Of a DNA stretch of 64,000 nt, positions 57,242-64,000 are shown one piece after another. A program made the position numbers and the translations under genes. The DNA lies in contig JABXHY010000024.1 in assembly GCA_013373375.1 (NCBI GenBank), positions 1-64,000 of the forward strand, in the 5' to 3' direction. The DNA comes from Gammaproteobacteria bacterium (GTDB lineage: Bacteria > Pseudomonadota > Gammaproteobacteria > Enterobacterales > Kangiellaceae). Under the pieces are notes generated by a model. That model did not search any database. It saw only the letters and a program-made list of their open reading frames with translations, and was not told the DNA's origin. The first letter of the stretch is position 1. The number at the start of each line of letters is the position of its first letter.

Positions 57242-58933
57242 ATGGGAATTTTCAGATGGTCAGGCTTAGCCGTGCTCGCTGGCTTTATACTATTAATATG
57301 GCTTTTTTTAGCAGTATGGATAGATAGTTGGGTCGAAAGTGGCGTTGAGAACCAAGGCAGCCAACTTAACGGTGCATCGGTCAATGTTGATGATGCATCT
57401 CTCGGTTGGTTACTCAATGGTTTGACGGTGAATAGTTTGGCTATCGCGAACCCAGATGACTTAATGAAAAACCGAGTCATGATTGACCAAATAAAATTGA
57501 ATGTATCGCTGTTGTCTTTATTTAAAAAACAACTTCATGTTAATGAACTGTCACTTACCAATGTTAAAGTCAATCAACCTAGAAGTACACCAGCGAAAAA
57601 GTATGAGCCTCTTGGCATCACTGAGCCCGACACTTGGGAGTGGCCAAAAGCATCGCTTGAAGCAGTTCAATCCATTGATACGGATGCTGTTCTCGCTAAA
57701 CTTGATATTCAGTCACCCTCTCGATTTAAGCAATTCTCGGAGCAACTAGGGACAACTAAAGCAAATTGGCAAGAGCAACAGGCTTCGCTTCCAGATGAAG
57801 AAAAAGTTCGTCAACTTGAAGCTGAGTATCAAGCGCTACAAAGCCAGTTAAAGAAAGCAAATGCTTTGGAAAAAGTCGCTGTTTTAAAAGACATAAAATC
57901 ATTCATTAAAAAAGTAAAAGCTGAACAAGACAAAATTAAAAAGTTTAAGAATTCAGTAGAAAAAGGCATCGCTTCTTCGAAAAAACAGTGGAAAGAATTA
58001 CAAGGACTGATTGAAAAAGACGCTGAGCTGGCTTTGTCGATGGCAAGTCTTTCTCCTGACGGTATGCGACATATAGCATCAAGACTGCTCGGAGCTAATA
58101 TTGCTCATTGGCTCGAATTAATTTTAAAAAATAGCCAACGTTTTAAAGCCTCGGCAGAGTCTTCCGAAAAAGAAGTGGTTGAGCCGCGTGAAGGGATTAC
58201 GGTGCCCTTTGGTAATCAAGTGGTCTTACCAAGCTTTTGGGTTCATCAATCAACCATATCTGGGGATTTTTATTTTGCAGAGCAACAAGGCCGAATATCC
58301 GGAGATATTAAAAATTTAGGCAGTGGATTGGTTGAAAGTCGGCCAATGAGTTCGAAAATTAAATTAGAACTTCCTTCTTTTGATTCTAAAACAGGATTGG
58401 GAGAACTGGCCGTAACGGTCAAAAAGACAGCAAATAAAGTGAATTTAAGCGGCAATGTCAGTTTAAAAGACTGGCCTGTTAAAAGCTGGCAACTGGGTTC
58501 TAATCAGTTGGGCTTGGAAAATATTTTGTTATCCAGTGATCTTTCTATTCAAACTAACGATATATCCACTGATTTAGTGTTTGAAATCACACTGGGCGAC
58601 TATACTGTTAAGACGAGCGAGAAGCCGGAAGGTTATTGGAAATATATGGTTGAATTGCTGCAGAGCAGCAAAGTCATCAGTCTGACAGGCCGATTAATAA
58701 AACAAAATGGAGAGACAAAACTAGTTGCTTCTAGTAATCTCGATATGCTATTTTTTAATCGGATTAAACAAGAGCTTAACGAGAAAGCCAAGCAGTTTGA
58801 GAGTAAAGTTAAGCGGAATATAAATTCACAATTGTCGGACGTGCGGTCAAAAATTCAGCAGCAACTCACTGGATTGGAAGACTTCGATCAACTCCTAACT
58901 GAACGGTTAAGCTCACTCGAAAAATTAGAATAA
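57242..58933 (+). CDS. TIGR03545-type anchored protein with coiled coil
   Basis: A 563-residue protein anchored by one N-terminal helix (AGFILLIWLFLAVWIDSWVE). The periplasmic part opens with an AsmA-like beta region (LNGASVNVDDASLGWLLNGL; IDQIKLNVSLLSLFKKQLHV), then a coiled coil (about 170-260, KVRQLEAEYQALQSQLKKAN), a second beta-rich domain (about 300-510) and a final coil. It fits the TIGR03545 family, partner of the preceding gene. The AsmA-like flavour hints at a lipid or envelope role, but this is inference only. Confidence 0.8.
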   Translation: MGIFRWSGLAVLAGFILLIWLFLAVWIDSWVESGVENQGSQLNGASVNVDDASLGWLLNGLTVNSLAIANPDDLMKNRVMIDQIKLNVSLLSLFKKQLHVNELSLTNVKVNQPRSTPAKKYEPLGITEPDTWEWPKASLEAVQSIDTDAVLAKLDIQSPSRFKQFSEQLGTTKANWQEQQASLPDEEKVRQLEAEYQALQSQLKKANALEKVAVLKDIKSFIKKVKAEQDKIKKFKNSVEKGIASSKKQWKELQGLIEKDAELALSMASLSPDGMRHIASRLLGANIAHWLELILKNSQRFKASAESSEKEVVEPREGITVPFGNQVVLPSFWVHQSTISGDFYFAEQQGRISGDIKNLGSGLVESRPMSSKIKLELPSFDSKTGLGELAVTVKKTANKVNLSGNVSLKDWPVKSWQLGSNQLGLENILLSSDLSIQTNDISTDLVFEITLGDYTVKTSEKPEGYWKYMVELLQSSKVISLTGRLIKQNGETKLVASSNLDMLFFNRIKQELNEKAKQFESKVKRNINSQLSDVRSKIQQQLTGLEDFDQLLTERLSSLEKLE

Positions 58934-58973
58934 GTGGTAAATCCGCAATTTTTTAGCAGTCGGGAGTGGTCGA

Positions 58974-59720
58974 ATGAAAAAATGTTTGGGCAAAATGTTT
59001 GCTCTAGGAATGTTAGCAGTCGTACACAGTACGTTAGCACTAAGTGCGCAATCAGATCTTTGCCTTGAAAACATTTGTATCGGGGACGACGTTGAGTTGT
59101 TGGACGTAGAGTGGATTTCTATTCCACTGACCTATACAGATAAAAAGTTCGTAGAGCGACAACTAACAGATGGTTCTGTTGAAGATGTTTATTATGATTA
59201 TAATGAGCAGTTGGTAGCGGATAATCAGGTTCTTAAAGAGCTTTTACCTTACGTTATTTTAAATCAACAATTTGATCGCAAAGTGCTTGATACATTGTCA
59301 CGCGTGAGAGCGATTTGCTCCTCTCTTACTTTGACTGGCGAAGTAAAAATAGACTCTGAAGACAGGCTTTTCGTGACTTTTCGAGCTATCGCAAATGAAG
59401 GGCGAAGAGGCGAACTTCGCGTGGTGCGGCTTGAGAGACAGTTCGATATCATGTCTCCTCACCTGCGAGGTGGTGATCGCATTCGTTACAAAAATAAAAA
59501 GGAAGAGCTTAAGAAGAGATTTCCTCAATTGAAAACTGTGGTCGACATTGACGGCAGACGGGCAACCCTTGCGGTTCACTCTGACGAAGATGCGGTGTTG
59601 GGTTTCCGTTTTATATCCGATTCCTCCAATCCATTAGTACTTAAGTTGATCGACTTCGCGGATATTCCGATGATAGAAGAAGATCCAAAAGCACATCCAT
59701 TATGCAGTACTGCCGATTAA
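58974..59720 (+). CDS. Exported protein of unknown function
   Basis: A 248-residue protein with a signal peptide (KMFALGMLAVVHSTLALSA). The mature N-terminus has two close cysteines (SDLCLENICIGDDVELLDVE) that may pair. A beta-rich middle with many charged residues follows, and a C-terminal Cys (HPLCSTAD). I recognise no family. A GGAG ribosome site lies about eight bases before ATG 58974. It starts 40 bases after the TIGR03545 gene on the same strand, so it is likely the third gene of that unit. It converges on the DISM-GGDEF gene. Confidence 0.65.
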   Translation: MKKCLGKMFALGMLAVVHSTLALSAQSDLCLENICIGDDVELLDVEWISIPLTYTDKKFVERQLTDGSVEDVYYDYNEQLVADNQVLKELLPYVILNQQFDRKVLDTLSRVRAICSSLTLTGEVKIDSEDRLFVTFRAIANEGRRGELRVVRLERQFDIMSPHLRGGDRIRYKNKKEELKKRFPQLKTVVDIDGRRATLAVHSDEDAVLGFRFISDSSNPLVLKLIDFADIPMIEEDPKAHPLCSTAD

Positions 59721-59765
59721 TCCCTCTTACAATTGATATTCTAGATTAAGTGTCATATTGAATTA

Positions 59766-61487
59766 TCAAAGAATAAATTGCAGCGGAGGGTTTTCGGTGT
59801 CAAACCACTGAATACTCCCACGTTGTTTCATTTTTGCCTCGGTAACCGAGTGTTCTGCATCAAGCAATAACATTTCCGGTGTTTCGTGACGTTTTGAGTC
59901 ATATATCACTGCGCCTGACGTAGCTTTCAGATTTAGCTTTTCACCAGACTCAAGGGTTATACTTGATGCATTAACTTCTTCGTGAAGCCGTCTAAGAAAT
60001 AGCTCTGTGTTCTCAGAGCCCGGCAAAGTCGCTGCGATACAGAATTCATCGTCGTGTAAACGACAGATTAAATCGAATTGTCTTAAGGCCCGAGTAATTG
60101 TTGCTGAAATTATCATCAATGCTTTATCGCCTATTTCCAGGCTGTAGTTTTTATTGATGAGCTTAAATTGATCAATATCAATGGCTGCGACCAGCAAACA
60201 AAAGTCGCTTCTGCGGCATCTTTGCATTTCCTCTGATAGCCTTCTGACAAAAGAAGGTCGCAACAAGGTTCCGGTTAAGTGATCGTAAGTGGACCCTTTA
60301 AAATATTGCCAATACTTTTCGACAGATAAAAAGCTAGCGGCAATACCGATAATAAATAAAGCGATGATTACGCCTGTGTTTTCTCTAATTTCAAAAAAGT
60401 TAAACCACCAATAACGGGTAATATCGAGAAGTAAACTGATAAAGTAAATAGTTAAAGCGCCTGCCAATAATTTTTGCGGCGTTGTTAATGGCTCTCTTTT
60501 TACAACCAATGCAATAATTAATATCACCATTGGTGAAATAAAGGCGGAAAGCTTAGAGAAGAAGTAAAAGTACTGTAATTGATTAACTCCGGGCCATACC
60601 AGACAAGACATTCCAAAGATTAAAAAGAAAATAATGATCGCGCGATGAATGCTTACTGCTTTTATCTCAAACACTCGAAATAAGTAATAGTTCAAGGCTA
60701 ATTGGGCGAAAATAAAAGCGACCGTTTTCCAGCGAAGCAAACTATTGGCATCAAGTCCCAGATTGATCATCAGTTGATGATTTAAGATCAAGTAAAGTCC
60801 TGAGATCAAACAAAAGCTACTAAGTCCAAGCGAGTCATAGCTCCCCGGAATTCGAAAGTAATGATAAAGCATGAGCAATGAAATAATTATTAATACAGCA
60901 CTCGATGCTGTGAACATAACATCTCGAGCTAGTGCTTTTTGCAGCATGGCATCAAAGCTGTAGACGATCGATTGTAAATCTCTTAAGTTGGCATGGCCGT
61001 CAGGATGATAAAGATTCATCCTGAGAATATTCGGCTCATCCACTCGTATGAGTTGACGAGGTAGAAAGTAATAGCGGCTGTAATAACTTGCATTTTCGAA
61101 CTGAGGAGGAAACTTACCCGTACTCGCGATCAGTTGTCCGTTTAAGTAAACCTCATCCGCTCCCTTTATTTCTTCGATAATTATTCCTGGGAGTGTGTTG
61201 TCGATGGATTCATCTACAATAAACGCGAGCTTTAGTGATAAGTTTGCTGACTTAGACATTGGGCTTGGTAAAGAGCTTATCGCGTGGTCGCACTGAGATT
61301 CTGTTGGATAATCGGGCCTATAAATCGAGTCGCAAACGAGCCAATAGGCAGATGTATCACTGGGCAGACGATCAATTAAAACAATTCTATTTTCGAGTTG
61401 TATTGGCTGGTTTACCGAATGCACCGGAGTCATAGGCAGAACAGAAATCAAAAGGAACAGGCTGATTTGTTTTAAAATTTTATACAT
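59766..61487 (-). CDS. 7TM-DISM sensor with degenerate GGDEF domain
   Basis: A 573-residue membrane sensor. Signal peptide (ISLFLLISVLPMTPVHS), a periplasmic beta-rich domain (about 20-180, DEVYLNGQLIASTGKFPPQF and YYSRYYFLPRQLI fit a DISM/galactose-binding-like fold), then about seven membrane helices (about 195-400) and a C-terminal GGDEF domain (about 415-570). The signature GGDEF reads HDDEF (ICRLHDDEFCIAA) and the nucleotide-binding ND region is NK-rich (IDQFKLINKNY), so cyclase activity is doubtful; it may bind GTP or act by protein contact. ATG 61487 is preferred to an in-frame GTG at 61496. Confidence 0.85.
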   Translation of the reverse strand: MYKILKQISLFLLISVLPMTPVHSVNQPIQLENRIVLIDRLPSDTSAYWLVCDSIYRPDYPTESQCDHAISSLPSPMSKSANLSLKLAFIVDESIDNTLPGIIIEEIKGADEVYLNGQLIASTGKFPPQFENASYYSRYYFLPRQLIRVDEPNILRMNLYHPDGHANLRDLQSIVYSFDAMLQKALARDVMFTASSAVLIIISLLMLYHYFRIPGSYDSLGLSSFCLISGLYLILNHQLMINLGLDANSLLRWKTVAFIFAQLALNYYLFRVFEIKAVSIHRAIIIFFLIFGMSCLVWPGVNQLQYFYFFSKLSAFISPMVILIIALVVKREPLTTPQKLLAGALTIYFISLLLDITRYWWFNFFEIRENTGVIIALFIIGIAASFLSVEKYWQYFKGSTYDHLTGTLLRPSFVRRLSEEMQRCRRSDFCLLVAAIDIDQFKLINKNYSLEIGDKALMIISATITRALRQFDLICRLHDDEFCIAATLPGSENTELFLRRLHEEVNASSITLESGEKLNLKATSGAVIYDSKRHETPEMLLLDAEHSVTEAKMKQRGSIQWFDTENPPLQFIL

Positions 61488-61550
61488 GACGACCACTCAG
61501 TTTGGTTGTACTCATATCTTAATCACAATCGATGGCAAGTCAATTTGGAG

Positions 61551-62459
61551 TTACCCGGATTTTGTATGACTTTGGTTGGATTTTGAAAGTGAGAGCATCA
61601 ACAAGCCAATAAAAATAATGAGTATTCCGACATATTGATGCCAGACAATAACTTCATTGTCGAGTAGTCCAATTATTATAGCGACTATGGGAATTAAATA
61701 AGTCACCAGAGACGCTGTGACAGCCCCTGCAAGATGGACGAGTCGATTAAATACTATTAAAGCAAATGCGGTTCCAATACTTCCCAATAGAAAAACACTG
61801 CCAATTGAACCAAGCGCTTGAGGCGTCAGTTCAAGGTTTGATGAATTTACGTTGAAGAAAAGTATTACAGCCGCAGGAAGCAGATAAAAATTTATTGAAG
61901 TGGCAGCTATCGTAACCGGTGCTAAGTGAGCACAATAATTTCGAATTAAATTGGTTGATAATGCGTAGCAGAAAGTTGCTAGAATAACCAGACCTGTGGC
62001 CCAATAGTGCGCAGCACCTTGTTCGCTTAATTGCAACTGTGTGACATCTTGAGGCGCGGTAAGCAACAGAGCTCCAACAAAGCCGATGATAACGCCTATC
62101 ACTTGTTGTTTTTGAATGCTCAAATTGAAAAATTGAAAGGCTAAGATCATTGTCAAAATGGGTTGCAAACTGTTGGTCATTCCGGCTAAAGCGCTAGGAA
62201 TGATTTGCTGGGCAAACGCAAAGCACAGTGCAGGTATTATGTTCCCGACCATTCCAATAATCGCCAGCATTTTTAATGGGAGTTTGCTCGTTCTAGACCT
62301 GAATAAAAAAGGTAGTAAACATATACCTGCGAATATTATTCTAAGTAATGCAACTTGTATGGGCGTTAGAGATTCCAGACCCTGTTTAATTAGCCAGAAT
62401 GATGATCCCCATATTAATGATAAAAGAATTAAATAAATCCAACTGCGAGAAACAATCAT
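61551..62459 (-). CDS. DMT-superfamily (EamA-type) transporter
   Basis: A 302-residue inner-membrane protein with ten helices in two EamA repeats. The first starts LILLSLIWGSSFWLIKQGLE, with the WGSSF motif characteristic of the drug/metabolite exporters, and AGMTNSLQPILTMILA in the middle. A sequence PLIWGxxF-type start is common to amino-acid or metabolite exporters. It is clearly distinct from the DMT protein at 4136-5128. It starts divergently from the SDR gene, with 79 bases between the start codons. Confidence 0.88.
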   Translation of the reverse strand: MIVSRSWIYLILLSLIWGSSFWLIKQGLESLTPIQVALLRIIFAGICLLPFLFRSRTSKLPLKMLAIIGMVGNIIPALCFAFAQQIIPSALAGMTNSLQPILTMILAFQFFNLSIQKQQVIGVIIGFVGALLLTAPQDVTQLQLSEQGAAHYWATGLVILATFCYALSTNLIRNYCAHLAPVTIAATSINFYLLPAAVILFFNVNSSNLELTPQALGSIGSVFLLGSIGTAFALIVFNRLVHLAGAVTASLVTYLIPIVAIIIGLLDNEVIVWHQYVGILIIFIGLLMLSLSKSNQSHTKSG

Positions 62460-62538
62460 ATAACCATTCTTTCAACGTGAAATTTTTTCGTTATGATAAG
62501 CGAGAATCAATTAAACAACCTAAATTTTGGAGGTGATT

Positions 62539-63231
62539 ATGCAACACTTACTGATAACGGGGTGTAATCGTGGCCTTGGACTGGAGTTTTGCCGACAGTT
62601 TCTTGAAGCTGGGTGGAAAGTAACGGCAACCTGTCGCGAACCCGAGCATGCGAAATCGTTAAGTGAGCTAAAAAGTAAATATAGCGCGTTATCTATTAAG
62701 CAACTTTTTCTTGATGAACCTTCAAGTTTTGACTCTTTTACATCAGAACTAGGAACTCAGCCTGTTGACTTATTGATCAATAATGCGGGTACTTATGGAG
62801 GTACACCTCAGGCTCTGGATAATTGTGACCCTGAACAATGGCAGCACACATTTTTAGTAAATTCGATTTCACCAATATTATTGACTCGCGCTGTCCTAGA
62901 AAATCTACGGCTTTCCAAGGATCCTAAAGTTGCTTTTTTGACCAGCAAAATGGGCAGTATTGGCGATAACTCTTCTGGACGATCTTATCTCTATCGTTCA
63001 TCAAAAGCAGCGTTAAATGCAGCAATTAAGTCGTTATCAATAGATTTACGAGAGGACAATATTCCCGTAATAGCATTGCATCCGGGTTGGGTAAGAACCG
63101 ATATGGGTGGACCTAATGGTCTTATTGATGCGACAGAAAGTATTACGGGACTGCGACAGCGAATCCAACAGCTTAGCTTATCAAATTCAGGTTGTTTTGT
63201 TGATTATGCGGGAAATGCTATTCCTTGGTAA
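62539..63231 (+). CDS. Short-chain dehydrogenase/reductase (SDR)
   Basis: A 230-residue classical-type SDR oxidoreductase. The Rossmann nucleotide motif is LITGCNRGLGLEFC (TGxxxGxG), then INNAGTYGG, and the catalytic Tyr and Lys occur in SYLYRSSKAALNAA (YxxxK, with YRSSK). VALHPGWVRTDMGG is the typical region after the active site. The substrate is not identifiable; the group includes carbonyl-reductase-like enzymes. An excellent ribosome site GGAGGTGAT directly precedes ATG 62539, deciding the start over the TTG at 62527. Confidence 0.9.
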   Translation: MQHLLITGCNRGLGLEFCRQFLEAGWKVTATCREPEHAKSLSELKSKYSALSIKQLFLDEPSSFDSFTSELGTQPVDLLINNAGTYGGTPQALDNCDPEQWQHTFLVNSISPILLTRAVLENLRLSKDPKVAFLTSKMGSIGDNSSGRSYLYRSSKAALNAAIKSLSIDLREDNIPVIALHPGWVRTDMGGPNGLIDATESITGLRQRIQQLSLSNSGCFVDYAGNAIPW

Positions 63232-63325
63232 TTAGCGCTGCATTATAAAAGAGCGCCAGAATCGAAAAGACACGTTAGTGTGGAAGATAAGTTACTCATT
63301 CAGTAAGTAATTTAAATATACAGTG

Positions 63326-63377
63326 CCAATGACGAAACTGAGACAAAAGGTAGTTCGATTTTGTATTTCGTCATTGG
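63326..63377. repeat. Long perfect inverted repeat between convergent genes
   Basis: CCAATGACGAAA (63326-63337) and TTTCGTCATTGG (63366-63377) are perfect 12-base complements. Inside, ACAAAA (63343-63348) pairs with TTTTGT (63359-63364) around a ten-base loop, extending the structure to about 18 pairs with a small internal loop. It lies after the SDR gene and 10 bases before the stop of the leftward membrane gene, so it may end both transcripts or stabilise their 3' ends. It lacks a clear T-tract. Confidence 0.6.
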
Positions 63378-63386
63378 ATATTCCAA

Positions 63387-64000
63387 TTAATTTAATATGG
63401 GGTCTTTTGTTGAACCACTTATGTTTGCTTCTGCATCTGTTTTTTTAGGTTCTGATTTAAGACGGTAAATATCTTTGAAAGACTGATAAATACTGTTGAA
63501 AAAAATGGGAGCAAATAAAATGGCCATAACCATGTAGCCGCCTGCTAGCGTTACCCAAAATCCGACATCTGTTCCTTCTCCTTGCCAAACGCCGGGTGAA
63601 ACAATAAAGCTAAGACCTGCGAGAAAAGCAAAGAAAATGATCATAATCAGCATAGCGACTAGACTATAAATAATATAAGGAACAAAATTTCGAGCACAGC
63701 CTTTAAAGCTGTATTTAATAGCTTCGACAGCATCAATATCAAATAAAATAATTAGCGCCGGTGCAAACCAAATGGCCATAATGGCAGGGAGCAGTAAGCC
63801 AAGAAAAATTAGAACACCTACTGTGGCTAGGAGAATAATTGTGACATCTTTATCTTGCGACTGCAGTGTTGAAAAAAAAGCAAAAAATAAACCAAGAAAT
63901 AAAATAAAGGCGATTATAAAAATACCGATTGTCATTGCAATATACAAAGCGCCGTTTAAAAACAACTGACCCGTATTGCGTGAAAAGCCTGCGAATAAAT
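63387..64000 (-). CDS. Multi-spanning membrane protein, N-terminus cut by window
   Basis: At least 204 residues of an inner-membrane protein with about five helices (GALYIAMTIGIFIIAFILFL; ILLATVGVLIFLGLLLPAIM; IIYSLVAMLIMIIFFAFLAG). The reading frame stays open to the right edge, with FAGFSRNTGQLFLNGALYIA before the first internal TTG-type codon, so the true start lies outside the window. Its layout, with ALIILFDIDAVEAIKYSFKG and IFFNSIYQSFKDIY, resembles BPSS1780-type uncharacterised membrane proteins. A short polar C-terminal tail follows (PKKTDAEANISG). No function is known. Confidence 0.75.
   Translation of the reverse strand, partial: LFAGFSRNTGQLFLNGALYIAMTIGIFIIAFILFLGLFFAFFSTLQSQDKDVTIILLATVGVLIFLGLLLPAIMAIWFAPALIILFDIDAVEAIKYSFKGCARNFVPYIIYSLVAMLIMIIFFAFLAGLSFIVSPGVWQGEGTDVGFWVTLAGGYMVMAILFAPIFFNSIYQSFKDIYRLKSEPKKTDAEANISGSTKDPILN

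Overview
The window looks like a chromosomal segment of a free-living, AT-rich gammaproteobacterium. The reasons are MetJ-type operators in front of metH, NdpA/YejK, YgiQ, a subtilisin with a GlyGly-CTERM tail, the TIGR03546/TIGR03545 pair, and many GGDEF/EAL proteins. A marine lineage near Kangiella/Aliikangiella or a related order is a guess from gene content only. I see no rRNA, tRNA, CRISPR array, insertion sequence, prophage or origin. Both edges cut genes: purA at the left and a membrane protein at the right.

Layout. 1-5.1 kb: end of purA with a strong terminator, a PAS-GGDEF-EAL protein, and a reverse-strand DMT transporter/thioesterase pair. 5.3-9.4 kb: a DNA-repair module of a FAN1-type VRR-NUC nuclease and an XPD/DinG-like helicase with an N-terminal nuclease-like domain. 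9.4-13.4 kb: a PadR/HAAS regulatory pair with a tandem palindromic operator, then a secreted subtilisin. 13.9-18.8 kb: metH with MetJ boxes, a downstream histidine phosphatase, and a divergent QueF-like protein that lacks the catalytic cysteine. 18.9-25.8 kb: a solute-binding GGDEF-EAL protein, a small membrane protein, an OprC/NosA-like TonB-dependent receptor, and a RegB/RegA (PrrB/PrrA)-type redox two-component system. A perfect RegA-type palindrome lies in front of the receptor. 25.9-34.7 kb: YgiQ, a TraB/GumN-type protein, an unknown anchored protein, NdpA, and a third GGDEF-EAL protein.

35.0-37.5 kb holds the least explained cluster: two diverged tandem paralogues with no signal peptide, followed by a helix-hairpin-helix protein. 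37.7-42.2 kb: an RND efflux adaptor and pump. 42.4-46.2 kb: peroxiredoxin, an ECF sigma/anti-sigma/coiled-coil exported protein operon, and a SAM hydrolase. 46.3-51.3 kb: an Mpo1-like protein, a DUF819 transporter-like protein, a triple-FHA protein and a convergent double Ser/Thr kinase whose second kinase domain looks dead. 51.3-56.3 kb: a citrulline hydrolase (CtlX-type), a small exported protein, a GcvA-like LysR regulator and the egtB-egtD ergothioneine operon. 56.7-64 kb: the TIGR03546-TIGR03545 pair, an exported unknown, a 7TM-DISM protein with a degenerate GGDEF domain, a second DMT transporter, an SDR oxidoreductase and the truncated membrane protein.

Common themes are signalling and envelope or redox homeostasis: four c-di-GMP-type proteins, a two-component system, an ECF sigma system, a kinase/FHA pair, ergothioneine synthesis and peroxiredoxin. 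Gene functions come from motif recognition by eye. No database search was run.
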